From positions 1-64,000 of the forward strand of contig CAIQIQ010000151.1 of NCBI GenBank assembly GCA_903871935.1: a stretch of DNA of 64,000 nucleotides, given 5' to 3'. Under the pieces are notes generated by a model. The model was not told the DNA's origin and ran no database searches. It worked only from the letters and a program-made list of their open reading frames with translations. Source of the DNA: an uncultured Phycisphaerales bacterium (lineage in GTDB: Bacteria > Planctomycetota > Phycisphaerae > Tepidisphaerales > Tepidisphaeraceae). Positions 1 through 8,445 of the stretch are shown in pieces. The stretch's first letter is position 1. Every line of letters begins with the position of its first letter. The position numbers and the translations under genes were made by a program.

Positions 1-2
1 CC

Positions 3-134
3 AGCAATCGCCAGAATGAGTGCAGCATCTACACCATCGGCATGATCATGCTGCAAAAGATGGACGTTACCCCGCCCCAAGCCTTCGATGCTGTCCTGAA
101 ACTCTCAGAATCCGTTGCACCAAACTGGGGATGA
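3..134 (+). CDS. C-terminal fragment of an unidentified protein (5' end outside window)
   Basis: The frame is open from the window edge and ends at TGA 132-134, giving about 43 residues. It reads as a short helical tail containing [17 protein letters not shown] and ending APNWG. The pattern (aliphatic helix, then a 'xxPxxAF' turn, then a second helix) loosely resembles the end of an ANTAR RNA-binding domain, but the piece is too short to assign. It lies about 95 bp upstream of rfbA on the same strand. That it is coding is inferred from the open frame and the sensible composition. Confidence 0.4.
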   Translation, partial: SNRQNECSIYTIGMIMLQKMDVTPPQAFDAVLKLSESVAPNWG

Positions 135-214
135 CTCAGCCGACGTGGTACAGGCAGCAAGCGAAATACGAGAATGCCATGGCATTGCCCCGTCGCGTCA
201 GCGCACGAGGCTGC

Positions 215-220
215 TATACT
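215..220 (+). promoter_or_regulatory. -10-like hexamer directly upstream of rfbA
   Basis: TATACT lies 8 nt before the ATG at 229. No Shine-Dalgarno sequence is visible before that ATG. If this is the -10 element, transcription would begin at or next to the start codon, giving leaderless mRNA. No good -35 is seen. Inference from spacing only. Confidence 0.35.
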
Positions 221-228
221 TCCAAACT

Positions 229-1107
229 ATGATGAAAGGGATCATTCTCGCCGGCGGCGCGGGAACGCGCCTGCACCCGCTTACCCGGGCTGTCAGCAAG
301 CAGCTCCTGCCTGTGTATGACAAGCCGATGATTTATTACCCATTGTCCGTGTTGATGCTCGCCGGATTGCGCGAGGTGCTGATCATCTCGACCCCGCATG
401 ATCTGCCGAACTTCCGCCGGCTCTTTGGCGATGGCAGCCAGTTGGGGATGCGATTGGCGTATGCCGAGCAGCCGAGCCCGGATGGATTGGCTCAGGCACT
501 TATCATCGCGAAGCAGTTCCTGGCCGGGGCGCCATCGAGTCTGATTCTGGGCGATAACCTGTTCTATGGGCATGGGCTGTCAGAACTGGTCCGCAGCGCG
601 GCGGCTCTGAAGCATGGGGCGAAGATATTCGCGTATCCTGTGCGCGATCCGCAGCGCTATGGCATTGTCGAGTTTGATTCGGCAGGGAAGGCTCTATCGC
701 TGGAAGAGAAGCCGGCCGCTCCACGGAGCAGCTATGCCATTCCCGGGCTGTATTTCTATGATGGCTCAGCGCCAGACTACGCGGCCGGTCTTAAGCCCAG
801 CGCCCGCGGCGAACTAGAGATCACGGACCTGAACCGCGTCTACCTGGCCAAGGGGGAACTGACAGTGGAGAAACTAGGCAGAGGCTTTGCCTGGCTGGAC
901 ACGGGCACGCACCGTAGCCTGATCGAGGCCACGAACTTCATCGAGGCCATCGAGGAGCGGCAAGGGACCAAGATCGCCTGTCTGGAAGAGATTGCGTGGG
1001 AGAACGGTTGGATCGGCGCCCAGGAAGTGGAGACCGCCGCCGCGAGCATGGGCAAAAGCAACTATGCCGAGTACCTCCGATCATTGTTGCGGGCGAGAGT
1101 GAGGTAG
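229..1107 (+). CDS. rfbA: Glucose-1-phosphate thymidylyltransferase
   Basis: Converts glucose 1-phosphate and dTTP to dTDP-glucose and pyrophosphate, the first step to dTDP-L-rhamnose for cell-surface polysaccharides. The 292-residue product has the family's full length. It opens with the nucleotide-binding signature [12 protein letters not shown], followed by [18 protein letters not shown] and later [10 protein letters not shown] and WLDTGTH. The start is ATG 229 or 232 (the protein begins M-M-K-G); the open frame reaches back to 115, but nothing before 229 resembles the family. The usual partners rfbB, rfbC and rfbD are not in the window, so rfbA appears isolated here. No Shine-Dalgarno is seen. 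Confidence 0.93.
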   Translation: MMKGIILAGGAGTRLHPLTRAVSKQLLPVYDKPMIYYPLSVLMLAGLREVLIISTPHDLPNFRRLFGDGSQLGMRLAYAEQPSPDGLAQALIIAKQFLAGAPSSLILGDNLFYGHGLSELVRSAAALKHGAKIFAYPVRDPQRYGIVEFDSAGKALSLEEKPAAPRSSYAIPGLYFYDGSAPDYAAGLKPSARGELEITDLNRVYLAKGELTVEKLGRGFAWLDTGTHRSLIEATNFIEAIEERQGTKIACLEEIAWENGWIGAQEVETAAASMGKSNYAEYLRSLLRARVR

Positions 1108-1195
1108 ACGACGGCCGCGGCGCCGGAAGCAGTCTGATGGTTGGAGCAACGTACTCCCGCCTCACTCTGCTGGAAGGATTTCCCTCAATCGTGGG

Positions 1196-1201
1196 TATAA
1201 T
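1196..1201 (+). promoter_or_regulatory. -10 element upstream of the BI-1 family gene
   Basis: A perfect TATAAT sits about 76 nt before the ATG at 1278. The region 17 nt upstream has no convincing -35. The leader would be about 70 nt and contains a purine-rich ribosome site (GGAGAAG, 1264-1270). Confidence 0.4.
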
Positions 1202-1277
1202 GTAGCGGAACGCTCATACTGGCGTCGGGCCGGGCTTTGCGGTTCAATAAGTACAACAAATACGGAGAAGAACATTT

Positions 1278-1985
1278 ATGGATCAGTTGGGATATCGTGA
1301 TCGGAACCTTCCCTACGGCGTCGGCGCTGGGGCAGTCGGGTCGGTGGCAGCGTTCATGAATGCAGTCTACGCCTGGATGTGCGTGGGTTTGGGCGTAACC
1401 GGCGTCGTGGCCATGCTGGTGGCCAATGCAGGCGCTGTGCCACCCATGGGCCCCTTCATGGTTCTGGTCCTGGCTGAATTTGGTCTGGTACTGGTGATCA
1501 GCCGCATGATCAACCGCTTGAGTGCGGCTGCGGCAACCGGGCTGTTCCTGTTATACGCAGGGCTCAATGGCGTAACGTTTTCCGTCATCTTCCTTGCCTA
1601 TGCTCATGCGACAATCGCCTCGGCGTTTATCGTCACTGGCGGCATGTTCGGTGCGACCAGTCTCTTCGGCTACGTTACGAAGAAGGACCTTTCCTCAATG
1701 GGCCGCATCTGCTTCATGGCTCTGATCGGCATCATCCTGGCGAGCATTGTGAATATTTTCATGGCCAATTCGACGCTCTACTGGCTGATCACCTACGCCG
1801 GCGTGGCGATCTTCGTTGGCCTGACAGCGTATGACACGCAGAAGATCAAGGCCATCGCCTACCAGACTCAGGGCGACCAGAACACCGCCAGCAAAATGGC
1901 AATTGTCGGCTCGCTGGTGCTGTATCTGGACTTCATCAACCTGTTTCTGCTTATGCTGCGCATCATGGGCGACAGGCGCAGGTAA
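1278..1985 (+). CDS. Bax inhibitor-1 / YccA family membrane protein
   Basis: An integral inner-membrane protein of 235 residues with about seven hydrophobic segments and little else. This matches the BI-1 family (YccA, YbhL), whose characterised members are proton-sensitive calcium leak channels or modulators of the FtsH protease. Family hallmarks visible are the tyrosine-containing soluble start, the LTAYDTQKIK segment near residue 190 and a short basic tail ending GDRRR. The ATG at 1278 follows GGAGAAG by 7 nt. It stands alone between rfbA and slyD, and its physiological role here is not evident. Confidence 0.88.
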   Translation: MDQLGYRDRNLPYGVGAGAVGSVAAFMNAVYAWMCVGLGVTGVVAMLVANAGAVPPMGPFMVLVLAEFGLVLVISRMINRLSAAAATGLFLLYAGLNGVTFSVIFLAYAHATIASAFIVTGGMFGATSLFGYVTKKDLSSMGRICFMALIGIILASIVNIFMANSTLYWLITYAGVAIFVGLTAYDTQKIKAIAYQTQGDQNTASKMAIVGSLVLYLDFINLFLLMLRIMGDRRR

Positions 1986-2111
1986 TAGCGGAAACTGCAT
2001 TAGCGGGTTACGGGAAAACCGTGGAACGACAGCTATTAAGGGGTGGCCGTCGCCTTGAGGTTCCCCTAGAATGCCTCGACGTTTTTTCGAGCAACTGACT
2101 AAAGAGGAAAT

Positions 2112-2618
2112 ATGACCATTACGAAGAATAGCGTTGTGGCGATTGATTACACCCTTACCGGTGACGATAAAGAGGTGATTGATACCTCCACCGGCCGGCG
2201 TCCGCTGGAATATATGCACGGCCAGGGGAACATCATCGCCGGTTTGGAGACCGCTCTGGAAGGCAAAGACGAAGGCCAGAGCCTGAAGGTCAGCATTGCC
2301 CCGGGAGACGGCTACGGCGAGTACAACCCCAAGCTCGTGCAGCAGGTCCCACGCTCGAACTTCGGTTCCATCGACAAGATCGAGATCGGCATGCAGTTTC
2401 AGGCTCGCACGCCCGATGGTGTGCACGTGGTTCGGGTCGTAAATGTGGATCCGCAGAATGTAACGGTCGATGCCAATCACCCGTTGGCCGGCAAGACGCT
2501 GCATTTCGACGTGAAAGTGGTCAGTGTTCGCGATGCCCGGCCGGAGGAATTGGAGCACCAGCACGTGTGCAACGAAGGCGGCAACTGCGGCAACTGCGGC
2601 TGCGGCCACGAGCACTAA
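2112..2618 (+). CDS. slyD: FKBP-type peptidyl-prolyl isomerase, SlyD type
   Basis: Cytoplasmic proline isomerase and chaperone of 168 residues. It has the SlyD layout: a split FKBP core (YTLTGDDKEVIDTS, GQGNIIAGLE, GDGYGEYNPKLVQ), an inserted chaperone flap around residues 75-130 and a metal-binding tail. The tail (about residues 148-168) is rich in His and Cys (HQHVC, GNCGNCGCGHEH), as in SlyD proteins that deliver nickel. AAGAGGAA lies just before the ATG. The mutY start is only 3 nt past the stop, so the two are probably translated from one message. No nickel enzyme lies nearby. Confidence 0.92.
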   Translation: MTITKNSVVAIDYTLTGDDKEVIDTSTGRRPLEYMHGQGNIIAGLETALEGKDEGQSLKVSIAPGDGYGEYNPKLVQQVPRSNFGSIDKIEIGMQFQARTPDGVHVVRVVNVDPQNVTVDANHPLAGKTLHFDVKVVSVRDARPEELEHQHVCNEGGNCGNCGCGHEH

Positions 2619-2621
2619 CCC

Positions 2622-3779
2622 TTGATTGGCTCCGAACGACAGTTCGCCAAGAGTCTTTTGAAGTGGTATTACGGAGCTCGCCGGGACCTTCCCTGGCGGG
2701 CTCCGCTTGCTGCTGCGTCCACGGTGCGGCCGGATCCATATTACGTGCTGCTCTCCGAGGTGATGCTGCAGCAGACGCAGGTGCCGACGGTGATCCCGTA
2801 TTTTCGCCGGTTCCTGGAGCATTTTCCGACCGTGCAGCGTCTGGCTGATGCGGATGAGCAGCAGGTGCTGCGGCTGTGGCAGGGGCTGGGGTATTACTCG
2901 CGGGCACGGAATCTGCACAAGGCGGCCAAAGTCATTGTTCAGCGGCATGGCGGCGTTGTGCCGCGGCAGGTGGAGCAGCTTCTGGCTCTGCCGGGGATCG
3001 GGCGCTACACCGCGGGTGCGGTGGCCTCGCAGGCATATGACCAGCGGGCGCCGATCGTCGACTGTAATGTGCAGCGAGTGTTGTGCCGGCTCGATGCCGT
3101 GATGGTCGATCCGCGGGAGCGGGAGACAAGCAAGCGGCTCTGGCAGCGCGCCGAAGCGATCTTGCCGCAGAAGCATGCCGGCGACTTCAATTCGGGTTTG
3201 ATGGAACTTGGGGCAACCGTGTGCACCGCAAGGTCGCCTTTGTGTCTGACGTGCCCGGTGCGGAAGTATTGCGAAGCTGCGAAGAAGGGTGCGCAGCTAC
3301 AGATTCCGCGACCCAAGGCGAAGGTCGAGCGGCTGTTGGAGCGCCGATGGGTCTTCTGCATCGAACACGATGGGCGGTGGTTGATCGAGCAGCGGCCGGC
3401 CGCTGGGCGCTGGGCGAGGATGTGGCAGTTCATCACCGTCGTGCGCGGCCAAGGCCAGGCTACCGCGAAAGAGGCGGCCAAGGCCACCGGCGTGGTTGTC
3501 GATTCGCTCCAACGATTGGGAACGATAGCCCATGGGCTTACACACCGGCAGTATGAGTTTGTCGTGTTTAGGGGCGCGACCCGGATGCGTCCCGCCCCGC
3601 GACCGGGCCGGGCATGGGTGAGCGTGGACGGGCTAAGCAACTATCCCCTGCCTCGTCCGCACGTGCGCATTGCGGCGATGCTTGCGATGGCAGGGACCGA
3701 AAGTGCTCGGCAATGGCCAGCCTGCGTTACTCGCCCAGAGCAGCGAAGGTATCTTCAAGTTCCAGGCAGATCAGCATAG
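2622..3779 (+). CDS. mutY: A/G-specific adenine DNA glycosylase
   Basis: Removes adenine mispaired with 8-oxoguanine or guanine. The 385-residue protein has the catalytic Glu46 in SEVMLQQTQV, a helix-hairpin-helix LPGIGRYTAGAV near 123-134, the catalytic Asp147 in VDCN, and a complete 4Fe-4S ligand set C201-X6-C208-X2-C211-X5-C217. A MutT-like C-terminal domain for 8-oxoG recognition runs from about 235 (RRWVFCIEHDGRWLIEQRP) to 350. The only start that keeps the N-terminal helix is TTG 2622, placed 3 nt after the slyD stop, which suggests translational coupling. The 3' end overlaps the convergent metF by 53 bp. Confidence 0.93.
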   Translation: MIGSERQFAKSLLKWYYGARRDLPWRAPLAAASTVRPDPYYVLLSEVMLQQTQVPTVIPYFRRFLEHFPTVQRLADADEQQVLRLWQGLGYYSRARNLHKAAKVIVQRHGGVVPRQVEQLLALPGIGRYTAGAVASQAYDQRAPIVDCNVQRVLCRLDAVMVDPRERETSKRLWQRAEAILPQKHAGDFNSGLMELGATVCTARSPLCLTCPVRKYCEAAKKGAQLQIPRPKAKVERLLERRWVFCIEHDGRWLIEQRPAAGRWARMWQFITVVRGQGQATAKEAAKATGVVVDSLQRLGTIAHGLTHRQYEFVVFRGATRMRPAPRPGRAWVSVDGLSNYPLPRPHVRIAAMLAMAGTESARQWPACVTRPEQRRYLQVPGRSA

Positions 3780-4641
3780 TCGCCTTGCTGCGGTTGAGGG
3801 TATAGAAGTGCAGGCCGTCGGCGGTTTGTTTTATCAACTCGCGGCACTGCGTCAGCGCATGGTCGACGCCGATGGCAAGGACCGATTGCGGATCACTGTG
3901 TAGTGACTCGATGCGTTCAAGCAACGCGGCGGGAATCTTCGCGCCGCACATCGACACGAACTTCTTGATCTGAGCAACGTTCAGGATGGGCATGATGCCG
4001 GCGATGATCGGGACCTTGATGCCTCGGCGGCGGGCCGCATCACGGAAGCGGTAGAAGTCGGCGTTGTCGAAGAAAAGCTGCGTGATGATGAAGGACGCGC
4101 CCTGATCGACCTTGGACTTCAGGTTGTCAAGGTCCTGGTCAAAGCTGGGGCACTTTGGGTGGACTTCCGGGTAGCCGGCAACGGCAACGCAGAATTCGTG
4201 ACGCGAACTGACAAACTGGACCAACTCGGCAGCAGTGGCAAGCTCGCCCATGCCGTTGGGCAGCAGGGAGGGATCGGCAGGCGGATCGCCGCGAAGCGCG
4301 AGGATGTTACGGATACCGCCTGCCCACAGCTCGTCCAGGATCGTGGCCAGCTCGTCACGGGTATGGCCGACGCACGTCAGGTGGGCCATTGCGCGGGTAT
4401 CAAGCGCGCTCTGGATCTTCTGAACGACGTCGATGGTATGGCGGCGGGTGCTGCCGCCGGCGCCGTAGGTGACCGAGACATAGCTGGGACGCAGGGAGTG
4501 GAGTTCGCCGATCGTCTCATAGAGCTGGGCGGCGGATTCCTGGGTCTTCGGGGGGAAGAACTCAAAGGAGACGATCGGACGGCCGGTGCCGAAGGCCGTG
4601 TCGATCCGCCGTGATCTGGTGTACGCAGGTTCAGTTTTCAT
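3727..4641 (-). CDS. metF: 5,10-methylenetetrahydrofolate reductase
   Basis: FAD enzyme that reduces methylene-THF to methyl-THF for methionine synthesis. At 304 residues it has the usual bacterial MetF length, with FEFFPPKT near the N-terminus, the YVSVTYGAGGST loop, HLTCVGHTRDEL and NILALRGDPP, and QLFFDNADFY in the barrel. It lies 18 bp downstream of the phosphohexomutase stop, so the two may be co-transcribed. A TAATAT hexamer (4649-4654) 7 nt before the ATG could give a separate leaderless transcript. No S-adenosylmethionine riboswitch is seen upstream. The 3' end overlaps the mutY end. Confidence 0.95.
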   Translation of the reverse strand: MKTEPAYTRSRRIDTAFGTGRPIVSFEFFPPKTQESAAQLYETIGELHSLRPSYVSVTYGAGGSTRRHTIDVVQKIQSALDTRAMAHLTCVGHTRDELATILDELWAGGIRNILALRGDPPADPSLLPNGMGELATAAELVQFVSSRHEFCVAVAGYPEVHPKCPSFDQDLDNLKSKVDQGASFIITQLFFDNADFYRFRDAARRRGIKVPIIAGIMPILNVAQIKKFVSMCGAKIPAALLERIESLHSDPQSVLAIGVDHALTQCRELIKQTADGLHFYTLNRSKATMLICLELEDTFAALGE

Positions 4642-4659
4642 CGCCGTGATATTACAGGG

Positions 4660-6048
4660 TTAATGGTCGGCCACCGGTTCGCCCAGAATGGCTTTGAGCT
4701 CCTGCAGCTTCTCTTGCAGCTTGTGCTCATCACGGCATTCCACGTTCAGCCGCAGAAGCGGCTGGGTATTGCTCTTGCGCACATTGAACCAGTAATCACC
4801 GCAATCCACTGAAATGCCATCGAGGTAGTCTATGTGCGCTTTGCGGTATTTGTCTGCCAGGTCGCGCATGCGGGCATCCTTGTCGTCGGCGGCAAAGCTC
4901 AACTCGCCGGATTGAGCATAGCGAAACAGCGGCTTTGCCAATCCGGAGAGAGGCATGGTCTGGGCGCTGAGCATGGAGAGCACGCGGGCAAAGGCGATGG
5001 CACCGGAGTCAGCACTATAGTTCTCACCGAAATAGTAGTGGCCGGATGACTCAGCGCCGAAGATCGCATGGGTATCTGCCATGGCTTTGCGGATGCTGGC
5101 TGGTCCGACACGCTCGCGGTGTGATACCCCGCCGGCTTTGCTGATTTCTTCGGACAAGACACGGCTGGCGCGCAAGTCGAAAACGATTGTCTTGCCTTTA
5201 TTCGCTGGCTGCGCAAGCAGGTCCTTGGAGATCAGGGCGGCCATAAGATCCGACCTGATTGCCTGACCTTTCTCATCCAGGAACACGCAGACATCCGCAT
5301 CACCGTCGAAGCAAGCGCCCAGGTCAGGCGTGTCAGCAATCACTTTCTGGCGGAGCATGGCGAGGTTCGCATCGACGAGCGGGTTGGGTTCGTGGACGAA
5401 GACGCCGGCGGTTTCAAAGAGCAAGGGGATGATCTGGAGTTGAGGGAGGCCATCGAAGATGGCGGGAATCATCCAGCCGGCCATGCCGTTGGAGCCATCA
5501 ACCACGACCCGCATCTTGCGTTTGAGATCGAGAAACTGGAGTACGTGCTTGCGATAGGCGGACCAGAGGTCGAGCTGCTGAAGCGAGCCCTGCTGGCCGG
5601 TCTTGCCGACGCGGAGTGTATTGGTGATGCGTTTGATATCCTCCAGACCGGTGGCGCTGCCGATGAGGCGAGCCTGGGCACCGGAAATGTTAAACCCATT
5701 CCAATGGATCGAGTTGTGCGAGGCGGTGACCTGGATGCCACCGGCGCAATCCACATGGTTGATGGCAAAGGAGAGGAAGGGAGTATCAACCATGCCGACG
5801 TCGATGACGTTTGTGCGGCTGGCGCGAATGCCTTCGATCAGGGCGGCCGCGAGCGCGGGTGAATGGGGGCGCATATCCCGGCCGACGAGGACGGTGTCAG
5901 GCAGCTTGACCTTCGGGCCAAAGCTGTTGTTGCGCGAGCGTTGGAAGAAGAGTGCCGTGGCGTAGCCAATCTTCCACGCCGCGTCTTCGTTGAGCATGTC
6001 CGGGCAGGTCCCGCGGATGTCATAGGCTTTGAAGATGCGCTCAATCAT
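4660..6048 (-). CDS. Phosphomannomutase/phosphoglucomutase family protein with altered active-site loops
   Basis: An alpha-D-phosphohexomutase of 462 residues with four domains in order: YDIRGT start, catalytic serine loop TASHNS (Ser110), metal loop DGDADVC (248-254), sugar loop GAESSGHYYF and phosphate loop KSNTQPLLRLNVE. The family interconverts hexose 1- and 6-phosphates for surface polysaccharide precursors, which fits rfbA nearby. The usual loop sequences are TASHNP, DGDADRC and RPSNTEP; here Pro, Arg, Pro and Glu are each replaced, although the serine and three aspartates are kept. It may be active with changed specificity or partly degenerate. The start is ATG 6048. Confidence 0.85.
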   Translation of the reverse strand: MIERIFKAYDIRGTCPDMLNEDAAWKIGYATALFFQRSRNNSFGPKVKLPDTVLVGRDMRPHSPALAAALIEGIRASRTNVIDVGMVDTPFLSFAINHVDCAGGIQVTASHNSIHWNGFNISGAQARLIGSATGLEDIKRITNTLRVGKTGQQGSLQQLDLWSAYRKHVLQFLDLKRKMRVVVDGSNGMAGWMIPAIFDGLPQLQIIPLLFETAGVFVHEPNPLVDANLAMLRQKVIADTPDLGACFDGDADVCVFLDEKGQAIRSDLMAALISKDLLAQPANKGKTIVFDLRASRVLSEEISKAGGVSHRERVGPASIRKAMADTHAIFGAESSGHYYFGENYSADSGAIAFARVLSMLSAQTMPLSGLAKPLFRYAQSGELSFAADDKDARMRDLADKYRKAHIDYLDGISVDCGDYWFNVRKSNTQPLLRLNVECRDEHKLQEKLQELKAILGEPVADH

Positions 6049-6119
6049 GGTTCGGACCCATTGGATGGGTATGAGCAGTGTATCGCAGGAGAGCAGGAAA
6101 GCGGAGGGGGAGACGTGGG

Positions 6120-6188
6120 GACACGGAGACGCGGGGAGTGGGAGAGGGCGAGAGGGCGGAAGGGGGAGCGAGAGACACGGAGACGCGG
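6120..6188. repeat. Purine-rich direct repeat, two units
   Basis: GACACGGAGACGCGG occurs at 6120-6134 and again at 6174-6188, embedded in an almost purine-only tract. Related purine-rich sequence (shared GAGTGGGAGAGGG, 6136-6148 and 47933-47945) recurs between acyP and the UroD-like gene, so this is a dispersed intergenic repeat type. Function unknown. Confidence 0.6.
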
Positions 6189-6223
6189 AGAGGGGAAAGC
6201 GGAAACGAACGGCGAGAGACCGT

Positions 6224-6348
6224 TGTGGATAAGTAGCAGGTGCGCAGGTTATCGGCGGGGGTACCCCCTATGCGGTAAGTGCTGTGAAGGCAAGCGGTTA
6301 GGTGGATATTGGGGAGGAGGTGCGCAAGTTCGGGGTGATTGTGGATAA
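6224..6348 (+). promoter_or_regulatory. Two perfect DnaA-box-like 9-mers, same orientation
   Basis: TGTGGATAA, the reverse complement of the consensus DnaA box TTATCCACA, occurs at 6224-6232 and 6340-6348, 116 bp apart, in a gene-free stretch. No dnaA, dnaN or other origin gene is near and no AT-rich unwinding region is seen, so an origin is unlikely. DnaA binding is conjecture from the motif. Confidence 0.35.
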
Positions 6349-7212
6349 CTCGGCATTGAGTACGTGTACGTGATACGTAGGATGTAGTGGAGGAAGGGAA
6401 GATGCTCAGGATGGGGCGAGAAGTCGGAAGACAGGAGGTCAGGAGTCAGAAGGCGCGCGGGGGAAGATGCTCAAGTTCGCGGATGCAATCGAGCGAGATA
6501 TGTAACCCGAATCACCGAGCCGACGAAGGTGCTCAGGTTCGATTGTCAGTGGCTCCCGGCATGTGCCGGGAACCATGGCCATGGACCAGGTGGAATGCGT
6601 TCCATCTTGTTTCACTTTGATCCACTGTCAGTTTGGCAGGTCGTGGGGCGTATTCGGTTGTCAAATAGCGATGGGCGCGCAAGGGCCTCTACCTATACAG
6701 GAGGTGTCGCGCTTTGCGCGCACAAAGCGCACCACTTGGGGGGCGGATGTTTGATTTTCCATTGGATTTTGGGGGTCGGGGTCGAGAAATCCGAAAAGAT
6801 TGCTGTAAGTCGCGGTGCGCGCCTGTGCGACATATGCGCAGCACTCCATGTGTATAGCTTCTCCTTTGGGAGCTGTAAGTTATGGCTGGTGCGGGATTTG
6901 CCACTGGCTGAGGCCTGTGGATGGGGGGTCCTGGCGTGTGAAGTAAGAAAAGAAGAGTGGCCACAAGAAGGCACAGAAGGCACGAAAAAGAGAGAGGCGG
7001 CTGCGGCGCGATGGCGCGAAGGAGTCACCTGTGAGGCAGGGGATCGAGCATGTAGTTCCTATATTGTTGCGGAGGTGGGTTCGGGCGGTACAGTAGTGTC
7101 TGGTCCGGCCGGGGTCAGGCGAATTGTGTCATCGCTTCCTGAGCCGTTGTCCTTGGAATAGGCCGTTTGGCATATGAGGGTGTGCGGCATGGATGGCCGA
7201 TAGGCGCAGCAG

Positions 7213-8445
7213 ATGGCACTCCTCGGAAGTTTCATGGTTGAATCTTCACCGCAACAGATTCGCGCGTTTGCCCTAGGCATGAAGATCTCAGGAAATCTGA
7301 GCAGTACTGCCGGTATCTGGGCCTTCACGATTGTAATGAATATTGCTGCCGGCGGGTTCTGTTACCTAATGGCGCTTGAACGCAAGCCTCCGTCTCTCTG
7401 GGTCTTCTGCGTGTTCATTGCCATGGGACTGCTACCCCTGGCGCTGGCGACGTACGTCACGATCAGCAGGTTTCGATATGGCTGGCCGGTTCTTGAATTC
7501 CAGACGTTTGCATCGGTTCCCGGTGGTGTGCTGACGGGAACGATTCGGATCCCCAAGCCGCTGGTCTATCGCGAGGGGATACACCTTTCCCTGGCGTGTA
7601 TGCGCGGAGTTGTCCGCCGAGGTCTGGGCAATGATCCGGTGGAGATGCTTTCCGTCCTGTGGGAGGATCGCTGCATATTGGATCGGTTTTCACCGGACGC
7701 CACGGTTGGGCAGATACCTGTGTTCTTCAAGATTCCAAGCCGGGCAAAACCATCGGAAGATGTTCAGGCGGGATCGCGGATTCTCTGGAGACTGGATGTG
7801 AAGGCAAAGACGGCAGGCGTGCCGTGCTTCATGTCTTTCATCGTGCCGGTGCTGGCTGGCCCGCTGTCACCGGAAGCGAGGAATCTGCCTGATGTGACAG
7901 CGGCGCTGCGCTCACCACCGCAACCGGCGCGGCAAGCGCCCGCCGACCGACGCATCCAACTTAGGGTGCTAGCCGACGGCGGGTGTCAATGTGAGTTTGC
8001 GGCGGGGCGCAATGTGGGAATGGCGATGCTGTGGATGGTAATAGGAGCGGGCTTTGCCGGCGTGGGTACGATCCCCTTCTTCACTAGCGATGGCGCTATT
8101 GGCCTGGCATTCGGCACAATCGCCGTGGCGGTCGGCGCATCCATCGGACTCGGGCTCGGAGTTTATGGGCTACTGGCATGCGCCACGATCACCGTGCGAC
8201 CAGGTTCACTCGTTATCGAACGCGGCGTCGCGATGTTCATGCGGCGACGGCAGATGTCCTCCGGAGACATTAGTGATATTACGGTCAGAATTGGCGGCCA
8301 ACTGAACGACCAGCCTTACTATGAAGTTATCGCCGCGCGATCGACGGGCGAGCCGTTGACACTCACGACATTGATGAAGGACAAGGCGGATGCTGAGCTT
8401 CTGGCAGCTGCATTCAAGAAGAGTCTTCTTGGGAAGCCATCATGA
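7213..8445 (+). CDS. Membrane protein of unknown function
   Basis: Not recognised. The 410-residue product has two hydrophobic helices near residues 40-85, a long polar middle (about 90-270) that looks beta-rich, then two more helices near 275-325 and a C-terminal soluble part (about 330-410). Paired helices flanking an exposed domain suggest an inner-membrane protein with a large extracytoplasmic or cytoplasmic insert. The start is uncertain: ATG 7213, 7234 and 7279 are all in frame and none has a clear ribosome site. The stop overlaps the next start (ATGA, 8442-8445), so translation of the LigB-like gene is probably coupled to it. Confidence 0.6.
   Translation: MALLGSFMVESSPQQIRAFALGMKISGNLSSTAGIWAFTIVMNIAAGGFCYLMALERKPPSLWVFCVFIAMGLLPLALATYVTISRFRYGWPVLEFQTFASVPGGVLTGTIRIPKPLVYREGIHLSLACMRGVVRRGLGNDPVEMLSVLWEDRCILDRFSPDATVGQIPVFFKIPSRAKPSEDVQAGSRILWRLDVKAKTAGVPCFMSFIVPVLAGPLSPEARNLPDVTAALRSPPQPARQAPADRRIQLRVLADGGCQCEFAAGRNVGMAMLWMVIGAGFAGVGTIPFFTSDGAIGLAFGTIAVAVGASIGLGLGVYGLLACATITVRPGSLVIERGVAMFMRRRQMSSGDISDITVRIGGQLNDQPYYEVIAARSTGEPLTLTTLMKDKADAELLAAAFKKSLLGKPS

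Larger units (their letters stand above)
6049..7212. other. Gene-free 1.16-kb stretch with purine-rich repeats, hairpins and DnaA-box-like 9-mers
   Basis: No open frame here has convincing coding character. The first 150 bases are strongly purine-rich with a 15-bp direct repeat (6120-6134 and 6174-6188). Two perfect TGTGGATAA 9-mers follow (6224-6232, 6340-6348). Hairpins are visible at 6555-6570 (CCCGGCA/TGCCGGG), about 6591-6604 (TGGAA/TTCCA) and 6709-6730 (GCGCTTTG/CAAAGCGC). Two tandem copies of AGAAGGCAC lie at 6966-6983. A structured RNA is possible but not shown. Confidence 0.5.

Noticed and set aside
1695-3176. 493-codon open frame on the minus strand over the BI-1, slyD and mutY genes
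   Set aside because: It runs across three well-identified plus-strand genes and reads as a His/Arg/Pro/Leu-rich shadow typical of antisense frames in GC-rich coding DNA.
6529-7161. 210-codon plus-strand frame in the gene-free region
   Set aside because: No hydrophobic pattern, no family likeness and it spans several hairpins and a tandem repeat; composition is not that of the neighbours' codons.
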